Assembly (NCBI GenBank): GCA_019347945.1
Contig: JAHWKK010000007.1
Coordinates: forward strand, 62,001 to 126,000
Direction of reading: 5' to 3'
Length of the DNA stretch: 64,000 bases
Origin: Acidobacteriota bacterium
GTDB taxonomy: Bacteria > Acidobacteriota > Thermoanaerobaculia > Gp7-AA8 > JAHWKK01
A program made the translations under genes and the position numbers. The notes below the pieces were generated by a model. It did no database searches. It was given only the letters and a program-made list of their open reading frames with translations, and had not been told where the DNA came from. The first letter of the stretch is position 1; each line of letters begins with the position of its first letter. Positions 1 through 9,346 of the stretch are shown here, in pieces.

Positions 1-551
1 CGTCGATTCTCGTCATTCCTTCGACGATGGCACAGATGGCGGGCGTACCGGCGCTCCAGGCGGTCGCGGACCAGATTCAGATGGGGCAGCCTCTCTACTA
101 CCTCCTCTACGTCGCCACGATCCTCTTCTTCACGTTCTTCTACACCTCGATCATCTTCAATCCGGTCGACGTCGCGGACAACATGAGGAAGTACGGTGGC
201 TACATCCCCGGATACCGCCCCGGAAAGAAGACGGCGGAGTACATCGACAAGACCCTGACCAGGATTACGACGGTCGGCGCGATTTATCTTTCGCTGGTCT
301 GCGTCATCCCGGATTTCATGATCGCGGGCTTCAACGTTGCGCAGCTTCCGCTGATCGGCGCGACGCTCGACAACAGCCTGCCGCTGCTGGTGACCGAGGG
401 GCTCAACGTTCAGTTCTACTTTGGCGGGACGTCGCTTCTGATCATCGTTGGCGTTGCGATGGACACGGTGCAGCAGATCGAGTCCCAGCTCGTGATGCGC
501 CACTATGACGGTTTCATGAAAAAGGGTCGCATACGGGGTCGGCGCGGATGA
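1..551 (+). CDS. secY: Protein translocase subunit SecY, C-terminal part (5' end outside window)
   Basis: This is the end of the channel-forming subunit of the SecYEG translocon in the cytoplasmic membrane. The open frame runs in from base 3, so only about the last 180 residues are present. They show the late SecY segments: a membrane helix followed by the cytoplasmic loop with [18 protein letters not shown], then two more hydrophobic helices and a basic C-terminus ([11 protein letters not shown]). The stop TGA overlaps the adk start (ATGA). The neighbours adk, map, infA and rpmJ are the usual distal spc operon order, which supports the call. The true start lies upstream of the window. Confidence 0.95.
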   Translation, partial: SILVIPSTMAQMAGVPALQAVADQIQMGQPLYYLLYVATILFFTFFYTSIIFNPVDVADNMRKYGGYIPGYRPGKKTAEYIDKTLTRITTVGAIYLSLVCVIPDFMIAGFNVAQLPLIGATLDNSLPLLVTEGLNVQFYFGGTSLLIIVGVAMDTVQQIESQLVMRHYDGFMKKGRIRGRRG

Positions 552-1192
552 AAGTGGTTCTTCTCGGCGCGCCCGGAAGTGGGAAGGGCACCCAGGCCGA
601 GCTCCTCGAGGAGCGGCTCGGGCTTCCGCATATCTCCACCGGGGAAATGCTCCGGGACGCGGTGAGCGAGGGGACCGAGCTCGGGAAGAAGGCCGCGCCG
701 ATCATGGAGGCCGGCGGGCTCATCTCCGACGATCTGATGAACGGGATCGTGGCCGAGAGGCTCGCGAGAGACGACGTCAGCGAGGGGTTTGTCCTCGATG
801 GCTACCCGAGAACGGTGGACCAGGCGAAGAGCCTCGAGCTGATCGACGGAGGGAATGGCCCCGGAGATCTCCGGGTTATTCAGCTTTCGGTCCCCGATGA
901 CGTCATCGTCAGCCGGGTGGCCGCGCGCCTTTCCTGCCCCAAATGCGGAGCGATCTACCATCGGGAGAACTGTCCTCCGAAAGAGGAGGGGAAGTGCGAC
1001 CGGTGCGGATCAGCGCTCGTGACGAGGGCCGATGACCGGGAAGGCGCCTCGGTTCGGAAACGGCTTGACGAGTATCACCGGGCAACGGTGCCGGTGATCG
1101 AGTTTTATCGCGATAAGGGGATGTTGCACGAGATCAATGGTCTCGGCGACGTCGAATTGATCTTTGAACAGATACGCAAGTTCCTGAACTGA
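548..1192 (+). CDS. adk: Adenylate kinase, zinc-LID type
   Basis: The enzyme catalyses ATP + AMP = 2 ADP in the cytoplasm. The P-loop GAPGSGKGT is at residues 7-15 and the DGYPRT motif at about 84-89. The LID carries CPKC at 130-133 and CDRC at 150-153, a four-cysteine zinc site typical of the long bacterial form. Its 214 residues match the family. The start ATG overlaps the secY stop by four bases and the stop overlaps the map start by one, so translation of secY-adk-map is probably coupled. Confidence 0.97.
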   Translation: MKVVLLGAPGSGKGTQAELLEERLGLPHISTGEMLRDAVSEGTELGKKAAPIMEAGGLISDDLMNGIVAERLARDDVSEGFVLDGYPRTVDQAKSLELIDGGNGPGDLRVIQLSVPDDVIVSRVAARLSCPKCGAIYHRENCPPKEEGKCDRCGSALVTRADDREGASVRKRLDEYHRATVPVIEFYRDKGMLHEINGLGDVELIFEQIRKFLN

Positions 1193-2007
1193 TGGGTGTC
1201 ATCCTCAAGTCGAAAGACGAGATCGCCACGATGGAGAGGGCGAATCGCATCGTTCTCGAGACGCTCGACGTTCTCCGGGAGATGATTCGCCCGGGGGTGA
1301 CGACGGCGGAGCTCGACTCGGTGGCGATGAAAGAGCTCGACAGGCGCGGAGCGAAGTCGCCCTTTAAGGGGTATGCGCCGAACGGGATGCCTCCCTATCC
1401 GGGTGTGGTCTGCAGCTCGGTGGATGACGTCATCGTCCACGGGATCCCGAATGGGAAGCCGCTGGAGGAAGGACAGATTCTGGGGCTCGACTTCGGAGCG
1501 GTCCTCGACGGGTTCGTCGGCGACGGGGCGGTGACCGTCGCGGTGGGGAAGATATCGAAGGAGGCGGATCGCCTTTTGCGAGTCACCAGGGAGTGCCTCG
1601 ATATGGCGATCGACGAGATGCGGCCGGGAAGACGGATCGGAGACATCGGGGCGGCGGTGCAGGAGCATGCGGAAGCGAACGGATTTCACGTGATCAGGAG
1701 CTTCGTCGGTCATGGGATCGGACGGAGCATGCACGAGGAGCCGCAGGTTCAGAACTACGGCCGTAGAGACCGGGGTCTGGAGCTGCGGGAGGGAATGGTT
1801 CTCGCGGTGGAGCCGATGTTGTGCGAGATGGGACCGATTCTCGAAAAGAGAATCGCAATGAGTCGTAATGGAACAGTCGATGATGTTCGAACCGACCGGG
1901 ATGGCTGGACGGCGCGGACGCTCGACGGGGGTTTGGCCGCTCATTTCGAGCATTCGATCGCGATCACGGGCAACGGGCCGGTGATTCTCGGTCGCGGCGG
2001 GATTTGA
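1192..2007 (+). CDS. map: Methionine aminopeptidase, type I
   Basis: It removes the initiator methionine from new proteins and needs two metal ions. All five expected ligands can be placed: two Asp in [17 protein letters not shown], His in [12 protein letters not shown], Glu in VEPML and Glu in HFEHSIAI. At 271 residues it is slightly longer than the compact E. coli enzyme; the extra length is near the C-terminus. It starts on the last base of adk (TGATG overlap) and is followed by infA, a standard order in the spc operon. Confidence 0.96.
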   Translation: MGVILKSKDEIATMERANRIVLETLDVLREMIRPGVTTAELDSVAMKELDRRGAKSPFKGYAPNGMPPYPGVVCSSVDDVIVHGIPNGKPLEEGQILGLDFGAVLDGFVGDGAVTVAVGKISKEADRLLRVTRECLDMAIDEMRPGRRIGDIGAAVQEHAEANGFHVIRSFVGHGIGRSMHEEPQVQNYGRRDRGLELREGMVLAVEPMLCEMGPILEKRIAMSRNGTVDDVRTDRDGWTARTLDGGLAAHFEHSIAITGNGPVILGRGGI

Positions 2008-2023
2008 GCGGCGCAGGGAGTTC

Positions 2024-2248
2024 ATGTCGAAGGAAGACGCAATACAGGTGATGGCGATCGTGCTCGAGACTCTGCCGAACGCGATGTTCAAGGTGGAGCT
2101 CGAGGACAACAAGGATCATGAGGTGCTGGCCCACATCTCGGGAAAGATGAGAAAGCACTTCATCCGGATTCTTCCGGGAGACAAGGTTCTCGTCGAGCTG
2201 TCGCCCTACGACCTCGGTCGGGGGCGCATCGTTTATCGGTACAAGTGA
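2024..2248 (+). CDS. infA: Translation initiation factor IF-1
   Basis: IF-1 is a small OB-fold protein that binds the A site of the 30S subunit during initiation. The 74-residue product begins [20 protein letters not shown] and contains the conserved [19 protein letters not shown] and [13 protein letters not shown] segments, which cover the whole family length. It lies 16 bases after map and 7 bases before rpmJ, so it is cotranscribed with the ribosomal genes. Confidence 0.97.
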   Translation: MSKEDAIQVMAIVLETLPNAMFKVELEDNKDHEVLAHISGKMRKHFIRILPGDKVLVELSPYDLGRGRIVYRYK

Positions 2249-2255
2249 GGCGGTC

Positions 2256-2369
2256 ATGAAAGTTCGAGCATCGGTCAAGAGAATGTGCACCAAGTGCAAA
2301 GTCGTCCGGCGACAGGGAGTCGTCCGGATCATTTGCGACAACCCCAAGCACAAGCAGCGGCAGGGTTAA
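2256..2369 (+). CDS. rpmJ: 50S ribosomal protein L36
   Basis: This 37-residue protein is encoded by ATG at 2256 to TAA at 2369. It reads [17 protein letters not shown] and ends NPKHKQRQG. Cys11, Cys14, Cys27 and His32 form the zinc-binding set of the C+ type of L36. It sits between infA and rpsM, the standard position. It is too short for usual ORF cut-offs but fits the family over its full length. Confidence 0.95.
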   Translation: MKVRASVKRMCTKCKVVRRQGVVRIICDNPKHKQRQG

Positions 2370-2386
2370 GGGATTTCGGAGGCAAA

Positions 2387-2770
2387 GTGGCACGAATCGC
2401 AGGAGTTGATCTGCCCATCAACAAGAGAGTCGAGATCGGGCTGACGTACATTTTCGGGATCGGAAGATCCCGTTCGAATCAGATCCTCGCGCAGGCCGAG
2501 GTGAAACCGGAGACGCGAGTCAAAGACCTCACCGAGGATGATGTCCGGAAGATCCGCAAGATCATCCAGGACGAGGGGAAGGTCGAGGGTGATCTCCGCA
2601 GAGATGTCAGCCTCGACATCAAGCGGCTGATGGAGATCAACTCCTACCGCGGGTTGAGACACCGGCGTGGACTGCCGGTCCGCGGCCAGCGAACCAGCAC
2701 CAACGCGCGCACTCGCAAAGGACCCCGCAAGGGACAGATCGCCGGTAAGAAGAAGCCGGGCAAGAAGTAA
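2387..2770 (+). CDS. rpsM: 30S ribosomal protein S13
   Basis: S13 sits in the 30S head and contacts the P-site tRNA and the 50S subunit. A GTG at 2387, preceded by GGAGG at 2378-2382, gives [19 protein letters not shown], the normal S13 N-terminus. The frame stays open upstream, but that extension overlaps rpmJ and is not real. The product is 127 residues with the [17 protein letters not shown] block and a basic tail ([17 protein letters not shown]). rpsK follows 12 bases later. Confidence 0.96.
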   Translation: MARIAGVDLPINKRVEIGLTYIFGIGRSRSNQILAQAEVKPETRVKDLTEDDVRKIRKIIQDEGKVEGDLRRDVSLDIKRLMEINSYRGLRHRRGLPVRGQRTSTNARTRKGPRKGQIAGKKKPGKK

Positions 2771-2782
2771 CGAGGATCCGAA

Positions 2783-3181
2783 ATGGCCAAAGCTAAAACG
2801 GCGAAGAAGACTGGAAAGCGTCGCGAGAAGAAGAACGTCCCTCACGGGCTCGCTTCGATCTCGGCGACGTTCAACAATACGATCGTGTCGATCTCCGATC
2901 AGACGGGGAATGTTCTCGCCTGGTCCAGCGCGGGACGGATCGGATTCAAGGGATCGCGCAAGGGAACGCCGTTCGCGGCTCAGGTCGCCGCTCAGAACGC
3001 GGCCGAGCTCGCAAGAGAGCATGGCGTTCGATCGGTCGACGTGACGGTCAAGGGTCCCGGCGGCGGTCGGGAATCGGCGATCCGGGCGCTCGCGGCGAGC
3101 GGTATCAACATCCGCTCGATCCGCGACATCACGCCGATCCCGCACAACGGCTGCCGGCCGCCGAAGCGGCGCCGAGTCTGA
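2783..3181 (+). CDS. rpsK: 30S ribosomal protein S11
   Basis: S11 lines the platform of the 30S subunit near the mRNA exit. The 132-residue protein has a basic N-terminal leader and then the family core: [19 protein letters not shown], the [14 protein letters not shown] loop, [14 protein letters not shown] and the final [16 protein letters not shown]. It lies between rpsM and rpsD as in the alpha operon of most bacteria. Confidence 0.97.
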   Translation: MAKAKTAKKTGKRREKKNVPHGLASISATFNNTIVSISDQTGNVLAWSSAGRIGFKGSRKGTPFAAQVAAQNAAELAREHGVRSVDVTVKGPGGGRESAIRALAASGINIRSIRDITPIPHNGCRPPKRRRV

Positions 3182-3289
3182 GGTACTGAATGGTTGCCGG
3201 ATCCCACGACGGGCTCCGGCTGGATTTGAACGAGTCATCCGGATGAGATGGCGGGCGGCCTGCGAGCCGTCGGTATTACAGGAGGCGCA

Positions 3290-3916
3290 GTGGCACGTTA
3301 CACCGAGGCGGTATGCCGGCTTTGCCGGCGCGAGGGAATGAAGCTCTTTCTCAAGGGAGATCGATGCTTCAAAGACAAGTGCGCGATCGAGCGCCGGGCG
3401 TATCCGCCCGGGCAGCACGGTCGCCGGCGCTCGAAGATCCTGGGTTACGGCCTGCAGCTTCGCGAGAAGCAGAAGGTCAAGCGAATTTACGGGATCCTCG
3501 AGCGGCAGTTCCGGCTGTATTTCAGGGAAGCGGAGCGACAAAGGGGAATCACGGGCGAGAACCTTCTCCAGAGGCTCGAGCTGCGCCTCGACAACATCGT
3601 CTACTCCCTCGGATTTTCGTCATCCCGAGCGCAGGGGCGTCAGCTCGTGCGTCACGGTCACGTCACCGTGAATGGCCGTAAGGTCAACGTCCCTTCGTAT
3701 CTGGTGCGAAAGGGCGACGTGATCGAGGTCCGGGAAAAGAGCCGCAAGAACGAGCAGATTCGCCGCTCGGTCGAAACGGCTGCGGGTCGAGGTGTTCCGG
3801 CATGGCTCGAGCTCGACGCGGACAACTTCCGCGGCAAGGTGCTCGAGATCCCGACGCGTGAGGACATCAGACTGCCTGTCCAGGAGCAGCTGATCGTCGA
3901 GCTGTACTCGAAGTAA
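3290..3916 (+). CDS. rpsD: 30S ribosomal protein S4, zinc-binding form
   Basis: S4 is a primary 16S rRNA binder and in many bacteria a regulator of the alpha operon. The preferred start is GTG at 3290, preceded by AGGAGG at 3280-3285. It gives [16 protein letters not shown]; an upstream ATG at 3248 in the same frame adds 14 unlikely residues. The product is 208 residues. CRLC near the N-terminus and CFKDKC about 14 residues later form the four-cysteine zinc site. An S4 RNA-binding domain ([33 protein letters not shown]) follows. Confidence 0.96.
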   Translation: MARYTEAVCRLCRREGMKLFLKGDRCFKDKCAIERRAYPPGQHGRRRSKILGYGLQLREKQKVKRIYGILERQFRLYFREAERQRGITGENLLQRLELRLDNIVYSLGFSSSRAQGRQLVRHGHVTVNGRKVNVPSYLVRKGDVIEVREKSRKNEQIRRSVETAAGRGVPAWLELDADNFRGKVLEIPTREDIRLPVQEQLIVELYSK

Positions 3917-3960
3917 TCGCGTCGTCTAACCAACTAGTCAAAGGCGAGGAGGCCGACTGA

Positions 3961-4956
3961 ATGCTTTGGGCTGATTTTCAAAAACCGAAAAAACTCGAAT
4001 CCGACCCGGAAACGCTGACCGGAACCTACGGTCGTTTCACCGCACAGCCGTTCGAGCGGGGCTTCGGAACAACGATTGGTAACGCGCTTCGCCGGGTGCT
4101 TCTCTCCTCGATCGAGGGGGCTGCAGTCACGGCAGTGAAGGTTGAGGGGGTCCAGCACGAGTTTTCGTCGCTGAACGGCGTGGTCGAGGACATGACCGAC
4201 GTCGTGCTCAATCTCAAACAGATTCCTTTCCGGCTCCACAGCCGGGAATCGAAGACGCTCTTTCTCGACAAGAAGGGGCCGGCGGTCGTCACCGCTGCCG
4301 ACTTCGAAGGCGACGCCGACGTCGAGATTCTCGATCCGTCGACTCACATCGCCACCCTGTCGCGCGAGGGGAAGATCGAGATGGAAGTCCGGCTGAAAAC
4401 GGGGCGCGGGTACACCGTTGCCGACCGCAACGCCGACGCCGACCTCCCGGTTGGCTACATCCCCGTCGATTCGGTCCATTCGCCGGTCCGGCGGGTCAAC
4501 TTCCACGTCGAAGGCGCCCGTGTCGGTCAGCGTACCGACTACGACCGCCTCGTGCTCGAAGTCTGGACCAACGGAACGATCACCCCCGAGGAGGCCGTTT
4601 CGAACGCGGCCCGGCTGCTGGCCGACCACCTCGGAACATTCATGACGATCGAGCTTCCGGAGGGCGAGGTGGAGCAGCCCGACGAGCTCGGTGTCGATTC
4701 GGAGATGGGAGAGCTTCTCTCCCGGACGATCGAAGACCTCGATCTTTCGGTCAGGTCTGCCAACTGTCTCAAGAATGCGAATATCCGCACACTCGGTGAT
4801 CTCGTTCAGCGGTCCGAGCGGGAAATGCTCTCGACCAAGAACTTCGGTAAGAAATCGCTCGACGAGATCCGCGACGTTCTCGACGAGCTCGGCCTCTCCT
4901 TCGGAATGAATCTGCGCAACCCGGAACGGCGTGAAGCCGTCCATGCAAACGAATAA
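3961..4956 (+). CDS. rpoA: RNA polymerase alpha subunit
   Basis: This is the assembly platform of RNA polymerase. The N-terminal domain (about residues 1-230) contains [21 protein letters not shown], the classic dimerisation segment. The C-terminal domain (about 250-315) carries [20 protein letters not shown] and [10 protein letters not shown], which bind UP-element DNA and activators. The length of 331 residues is normal. It follows rpsD and precedes rplQ as in the standard alpha operon. Confidence 0.97.
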   Translation: MLWADFQKPKKLESDPETLTGTYGRFTAQPFERGFGTTIGNALRRVLLSSIEGAAVTAVKVEGVQHEFSSLNGVVEDMTDVVLNLKQIPFRLHSRESKTLFLDKKGPAVVTAADFEGDADVEILDPSTHIATLSREGKIEMEVRLKTGRGYTVADRNADADLPVGYIPVDSVHSPVRRVNFHVEGARVGQRTDYDRLVLEVWTNGTITPEEAVSNAARLLADHLGTFMTIELPEGEVEQPDELGVDSEMGELLSRTIEDLDLSVRSANCLKNANIRTLGDLVQRSEREMLSTKNFGKKSLDEIRDVLDELGLSFGMNLRNPERREAVHANE

Positions 4957-4974
4957 GGGATCGGATCTGAACTC

Positions 4975-5625
4975 ATGAGGCATCGCCAGAGAAACCGGAA
5001 GCTCGGAAGAACCAGCTCGCACCGCTCCGCGCTTTTCCGCAATCAGCTCGCATCGATCATCCGGGAAGAGCGGATCGTCACGACTCTTCCGAAAGCGAAG
5101 GAGCTCAGGCCCATCATCGAGAAGATGGTGACGCTTGGGCGCGATGATTCGGTTCATCACCGACGCCAGGCCGCCCGCAGCATCGCGGACAAGGACCTGC
5201 TCCGGAAGCTCTTCGAGGAGATCGCACCCCGGTTCAGCGACCGTCCCGGAGGTTATACCCGGATCGTGAAGCTCGGACCGCGGCGCGGAGATGGTGCGGA
5301 GATGGCCATCCTCGAGTTCATCGACTTCGAGCTCACCCCGGGTGCCGACAAGCCGGCGCCTAAGAAGAAGACTGCCTCCGCAAAATCCTCCGACGACGAC
5401 GCCGGCGACGAGCCGGACACCGAGGAAGAGTCGACAAAGAAGAAAGCTCCGGCGAAGAAGTCCGCGAAGAAGAAAGCCACGGGCTCGAAGAAGTCGAAGT
5501 CTACCGGCTCGAAGAAGTCTTCGACGAAGAAGGACGCTGGAAAGAAATCCGCTCCGAAGAAATCCGCGCCGAAGAAGAGCGGCTCGAAGAAGACGACTAG
5601 AAAGTCCTCGAGGCGGAAAACCTGA
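4975..5625 (+). CDS. rplQ: 50S ribosomal protein L17 with a lysine-rich C-terminal tail
   Basis: Residues 1 to about 120 are a normal L17 ([20 protein letters not shown], then [23 protein letters not shown]). L17 lies at the peptide exit side of the 50S subunit. The protein then continues for about 95 residues: a short acidic stretch ([14 protein letters not shown]) followed by repeated lysine clusters such as [14 protein letters not shown], ending [10 protein letters not shown]. That tail resembles histone H1-like proteins and is not part of canonical L17. The gene is the last of the operon, with a hairpin terminator 27 bases after the stop. Confidence 0.93.
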   Translation: MRHRQRNRKLGRTSSHRSALFRNQLASIIREERIVTTLPKAKELRPIIEKMVTLGRDDSVHHRRQAARSIADKDLLRKLFEEIAPRFSDRPGGYTRIVKLGPRRGDGAEMAILEFIDFELTPGADKPAPKKKTASAKSSDDDAGDEPDTEEESTKKKAPAKKSAKKKATGSKKSKSTGSKKSSTKKDAGKKSAPKKSAPKKSGSKKTTRKSSRRKT

Positions 5626-5651
5626 GAGGCTGGACGGCTCGAGAATGATCC

Positions 5652-5686
5652 ATGAGGCCGCCTTCGGGCGGCCTCATTTCGTTTTC
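5652..5686 (+). terminator. Rho-independent terminator of the ribosomal operon
   Basis: A perfect 11-bp stem (ATGAGGCCGCC at 5652-5662, GGCGGCCTCAT at 5667-5677) closes a TTCG tetraloop and is followed by TTCGTTTTC. It lies 27 bases downstream of rplQ and fits an intrinsic terminator. Confidence 0.9.
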
Positions 5687-5758
5687 GGATCGCTGTAACC
5701 GACGGGCTGTTGCCCAAACCCGGGGGTAGAGACGATCGTGGGAAAAAGTCCGCCCCTT

Positions 5759-5889
5759 GTCATCCTGAGCCGCCGAAGGACGGCGAAGGATCTGGGGGTG
5801 GCTCGCGAATCATCGTCATGGCGGGCCGGACGAATCATTCGGGCGCCCCCCACCACAACCATACCCCTCCGGCGGCCGCTCAGGATGAC
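5759..5889. repeat. Dispersed two-armed palindromic repeat, copy 1
   Basis: This is a 131-bp non-coding element. Its ends are inverted copies: GTCATCCTGAGCCGCCG at 5759-5775 against CGGCGGCCGCTCAGGATGAC at 5870-5889. Inner arms GGGGGTGG (about 5794) and CCCCCACC (about 5848) can also pair, so the RNA or single strand could fold into one long imperfect hairpin. A related copy is at 59851-59990. Both copies lie between convergent genes. It resembles a MITE or REP-type element; no transposase for it is visible here. The rest of 5626-6027 shows no gene. Confidence 0.75.
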
Positions 5890-6027
5890 CATGTTTGGAA
5901 GCGTCGACCGTGTCCGTGGAAGCTCGTGAATCGCGGTTGAAGAGGCTGGCGCGACCTTAACCGGTTCTCTCGGGTTTTCGTTTTCAGCAACAGCCTGACC
6001 GAGACCCGACCCGGGGCATGGTCAAGC

Positions 6028-6459
6028 TCAATCGGAGATCTCGATCGTCCGCGTGCCGTCGTCGTCGATCGAGAATTCGATCACCATCGGACGGCCGGGC
6101 AATCGAAGGCTGTCCACGCGAGGCCATTCGATGAGCACCGCGCGCGCGTTCTCGGCGAGCTCCTCGATCCCCAGCTCTTCCCATTCACGCCCCGATTCCG
6201 ACAGGCGGTAGCCGTCGACGTGGATGACCGTACCTTCGGGAGAGTCGTATTCGTGAACGAGCGCGAACGACGGCGACGCGACCTGCACCGGATCACAGCC
6301 GAGCGCCGCGGCGATACCTCGCGCGAGCACCGTCTTGCCGGCCCCGAGCGGGCCCCGGAGCTCGACCACTGCGCCTGGATCAAGCGTACCGCCCAGCTCT
6401 CTCCCGAGTCTGAGAGTCTCTTCTTCCGACCGCGTCGAGATTGCGCGTCGCTGTATCAT
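6028..6459 (-). CDS. tsaE: tRNA threonylcarbamoyladenosine biosynthesis ATPase TsaE
   Basis: TsaE works with TsaB, TsaD and TsaC to make the t6A37 modification on ANN-decoding tRNAs. The 143-residue protein has the Walker A GPLGAGKT at about 40-47, the family motif SPSFALVHEY at about 63-72, and the HVDGYRL and LIEWP segments. Its start overlaps the stop of nnr by four bases (ATGA). tsaE is next to an NAD(P)HX repair gene in many bacteria. tsaD lies far away at 31468. Confidence 0.93.
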   Translation of the reverse strand: MIQRRAISTRSEEETLRLGRELGGTLDPGAVVELRGPLGAGKTVLARGIAAALGCDPVQVASPSFALVHEYDSPEGTVIHVDGYRLSESGREWEELGIEELAENARAVLIEWPRVDSLRLPGRPMVIEFSIDDDGTRTIEISD

Positions 6460-7991
6460 CGTTCTTCTTCGAGTCGGAAAGAGGCGGGGATCGCGTCGGC
6501 CAGATCGAGCGCGGTCATCCCGATCTCACCCTGTTGCTCCGCGACGAGGTCGCCCGCGAGTCCGTGGAGGTAGACGGCGGCGCACACCGCACGGAGAGGG
6601 TCCTCCGAACGGGCGAGCATCGCAGCGATCATGCCGGTCAGGACATCCCCCATCCCTCCGGTCGCCATTCCGGGATTGCCGGTCGGATTGATACCGATCG
6701 ATCCGTCCGGGCTGGCCACGACGGTCTGGTGGCCTTTCAGGACGACGATCGCGCCGGTCGCTTTCGCCGCTTCAGCCGCTGCACCGAGCCGGTCGGCGGT
6801 GATCTCCACGGTCGGTCGTCCGAGAAGTCTCGCCATTTCGCCCGGATGCGGGGTCAGCACGGTCGAGGCGCTCCGTTTGCGGAGCCGTTCGAGGTCTCCG
6901 GCGAAAACATCGAGACCGGTTGCATCGATGACCAGGGGAATGCCGATCTCCACGGCCGCTTCCCGGACCGCGCGCAGCACCGTAGGATCGGAGTCGAGCC
7001 CCGGGCCGATTGCCGCGACTGTTCGATCTTCGAATGCCCGAATGATCTCGTCCGGGGAGGCCGGATGAACGATGATCGTCATCGATTCCGCGGAGCCTTC
7101 GGCGACGAGCCGCTGCGAGGACTCGTCCGTCGCGATGGTGACGAGGCCCGCGCCCGCCCGATGAGCGCCGCGCGCCGCGAGAATTGCCGCACCCGTTTTA
7201 CCGACCGAGCCGGCGAGTATCCCGATGTGGCCCCATGTTCCCTTGTGCGATGAGGGCGGCCTGGCCGCGATCACCGGCCGAATGTAGTCGGCCGTGACGA
7301 GAAACAGCCTGGGCTGCTCGGCTTCGACCGCTTCGTCGGGGATCGAGATGTCGGCGATGACGAGCTCGCCGCAGAGCTGTGCTGCGGGATCGAGGATGTT
7401 CGCGATCTTCGGTCTGACGAAGGTCACGGTCACCTCCGCCTGCACCGCCGGGCCGTGCACCGAGGAAGAAGAGCCATTCAGCCCGCTCGGTATGTCGACG
7501 GCAATCGTCGGGATGCCGGTCGCGTTCATCAGGTCGATCACGGAGGCGTGAAGGCCTTCGGCCGGTCGATCGAGTCCGGTGCCGAACATCGCATCGACCA
7601 GGAGATCGGCCTCGGAGATCACGTCGGCGGCAGCGGCGAGATCTTCGTCGGACGAGGGCTCGAGAATCGGAATCGAGAGGGCCCGGCAGATTTCGAAATT
7701 CGTTCGCGTCTCCTGGCTCATCGAATCGGCGTTGCCGAGCCGGACGATGGAGACCGCGTAACCCCGGCTGTGAAGCTGGCGTGCGATGACGAAGCCGTCG
7801 CCGCCATTGTTGCCGCTGCCGCAGATGATCCCGACGGTCTCGACGGCGAAATCGCGGTCGATAAGATCGGTGACCGCGATGCCTGCATTTTCCATCAGGA
7901 CGATGGCCGGGATTCCGAGCTCATCGATCGCGCGGCGATCGATGGAGGCCATGGCGGCCGAGTCGAGTATTTGGAGCTTTCCTTCAGACAC
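6456..7991 (-). CDS. nnr: Bifunctional NAD(P)HX epimerase / ADP-dependent NAD(P)HX dehydratase
   Basis: This enzyme repairs hydrated NADH and NADPH. The N-terminal half (about 1-215) is the YjeF_N epimerase, with CGSGNNGGDGFVIARQL and VDAMFGTGL. The C-terminal half (about 225-505) is the carbohydrate-kinase-fold dehydratase, with HKGTWGHIGILAGS, LTPHPGEMARLLG and NPGMATGGMGDVLTG. The 511 residues match the fused form. The start is GTG at 7991, overlapping the stop of the upstream transferase gene by 8 bases. It is cotranscribed with tsaE. Confidence 0.95.
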   Translation of the reverse strand: MSEGKLQILDSAAMASIDRRAIDELGIPAIVLMENAGIAVTDLIDRDFAVETVGIICGSGNNGGDGFVIARQLHSRGYAVSIVRLGNADSMSQETRTNFEICRALSIPILEPSSDEDLAAAADVISEADLLVDAMFGTGLDRPAEGLHASVIDLMNATGIPTIAVDIPSGLNGSSSSVHGPAVQAEVTVTFVRPKIANILDPAAQLCGELVIADISIPDEAVEAEQPRLFLVTADYIRPVIAARPPSSHKGTWGHIGILAGSVGKTGAAILAARGAHRAGAGLVTIATDESSQRLVAEGSAESMTIIVHPASPDEIIRAFEDRTVAAIGPGLDSDPTVLRAVREAAVEIGIPLVIDATGLDVFAGDLERLRKRSASTVLTPHPGEMARLLGRPTVEITADRLGAAAEAAKATGAIVVLKGHQTVVASPDGSIGINPTGNPGMATGGMGDVLTGMIAAMLARSEDPLRAVCAAVYLHGLAGDLVAEQQGEIGMTALDLADAIPASFRLEEER

Positions 7992-8697
7992 GAGCCGCCA
8001 GAGCCTCGCGAAGAGTCCAGGTGTCGGGGGCGAGCGTTCTCAGCTCGTCGCCGTCGAATTCGAGCAGATCGTTCAGATGGTCGATGTCGCGGCGTTCAGG
8101 AAGAAGCGCAACCGTCTGCCCTTCGGCGCGAATGCGCCCGATCGTCGCTTCGCAAACCGAGGGCCCTCCCCACGGAATGCCTTTCAGGATGTCGAGCTTC
8201 CACGCGCCGGCGTTGCAGCCGAACAGGTAGTATCCGCCATCAGTGGCGGGGCCGATCACCCAGTCGCAGGAGTCGAGCAGTGAGAGTGCGACGGAAAGGT
8301 CGTGCGCGGTCAGGGTCGGGAGGTCGGTTCCGATGGCGACGATTTTTGCGGCACGGCGGAGATAGAAGCGCTCCGTGAAAGCTGTCGACATCCGTTCGCC
8401 GAGGTCGGTTCCTTCCTGTCGTTCGACTCTCAGAGCTCCGAAGGTCTCGGCCAGCTCGGAGCCTCGGGGCTCTCCGTCGGCGGTCCAAAGGACTTCCGCG
8501 AGCGGGTCGCCCTCCGCCATCGAGCTCAGGTTGCGGAGCAGGTCACGGATCATCGCCCGCTGGAGGTCGAGAGCAGCGTCTTCTCCTGCATCGCGGGCGA
8601 AACGACTCTTGACGCTTCCCTTACGAGGCAGGCGGCTGAAGATGAGGATCCTGGCTCTGGGACCCTCGACCGTGTCGAGTCTCGCTGCGGAGCTCAT
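7984..8697 (-). CDS. TIGR04282-family glycosyltransferase-like protein
   Basis: This 237-residue protein matches the GT-A-fold family sometimes called rSAM/selenodomain-associated transferase 1. The N-terminus ILIFSRLPRKGSVKSRF resembles the nucleotide-binding start of MobA/CofC-like enzymes. GTDLPTL at about 115 and GPATDGGYYLFG at about 150 are the family metal and substrate segments. The actual substrate is unknown; arsenosugar synthesis has been proposed for some members. It overlaps nnr by 8 bases and is probably cotranscribed with it. Confidence 0.82.
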   Translation of the reverse strand: MSSAARLDTVEGPRARILIFSRLPRKGSVKSRFARDAGEDAALDLQRAMIRDLLRNLSSMAEGDPLAEVLWTADGEPRGSELAETFGALRVERQEGTDLGERMSTAFTERFYLRRAAKIVAIGTDLPTLTAHDLSVALSLLDSCDWVIGPATDGGYYLFGCNAGAWKLDILKGIPWGGPSVCEATIGRIRAEGQTVALLPERRDIDHLNDLLEFDGDELRTLAPDTWTLREALAARV

Positions 8698-8741
8698 CGG
8701 TCCGGAGTATACGCGTTCGAGCGCGACCGATCAGTTCCGGT

Positions 8742-9299
8742 TCAGCCGGTCGCCACTTTCCGAAGCCCGCGGATGAGGGACTCGAGGTGTTCGAGGCTCC
8801 GGTAGGACCAGACGTTGTAGAGGCATTCCTGATCCGAAACGATGAGATAGGCGAGCCAGTGAGAGTCGCTTCCGTCGCGCCCATAGATGACGCGTGAGCC
8901 ATCGTCCCAGATGATCTCGTGGGGAAATTCGTACAGATCTCCGTCCCGGGAAGCGCCGGTGCCGGCGATTCCGAAGGCTCCTCTGCCGCAGTCGCTGCAT
9001 GGGCGTCCTGTCGCGGCCACGCCGGGTCCGTCGGGAAGATCCCACGCGACTCCCCACCCTCCGCCGAAGTTGGCGCGACGGATGGTGGCTTCGGCTGGGA
9101 TCATCGAGCCGTCGATCATCAGCGGAGCGCAGGATGCGCGATTGTCCGCCTTGCTCCACTCGGCGAGCAACGCGGGAGCGGAAGAGGGCGGAAGGGAGAA
9201 CCCGCTCCAGGGGGGAGGGTTGGGAGACTCTGGCTGGACGCCAGAGCTGCAGGAGAGAGTGACGAGTGCGGCAACCGTGATCAGAGCAGAGGCTCGCAT
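8742..9299 (-). CDS. Putative lipoprotein of unknown function
   Basis: I do not recognise the family. The 185-residue product starts MRASALITVAALVTLSCSSG, a short signal peptide ending at a cysteine that fits a lipoprotein signal, though Thr at -3 is unusual. A proline-rich stretch follows, then a compact domain with CSDCGRGAFG and tryptophan- and aspartate-rich segments (WDDGSRVIYGRDGSDSHW). Two pairs of cysteines could form disulfides. It is expressed on the minus strand with 44 bases between its stop and the start of the transferase gene, and is divergent from the DUF62 gene. Confidence 0.6.
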   Translation of the reverse strand: MRASALITVAALVTLSCSSGVQPESPNPPPWSGFSLPPSSAPALLAEWSKADNRASCAPLMIDGSMIPAEATIRRANFGGGWGVAWDLPDGPGVAATGRPCSDCGRGAFGIAGTGASRDGDLYEFPHEIIWDDGSRVIYGRDGSDSHWLAYLIVSDQECLYNVWSYRSLEHLESLIRGLRKVATG

Positions 9300-9346
9300 G
9301 GTACGAGCCGGGGCAAGAGCGGTGCCGGGAGGGTTACCATGAGGCG

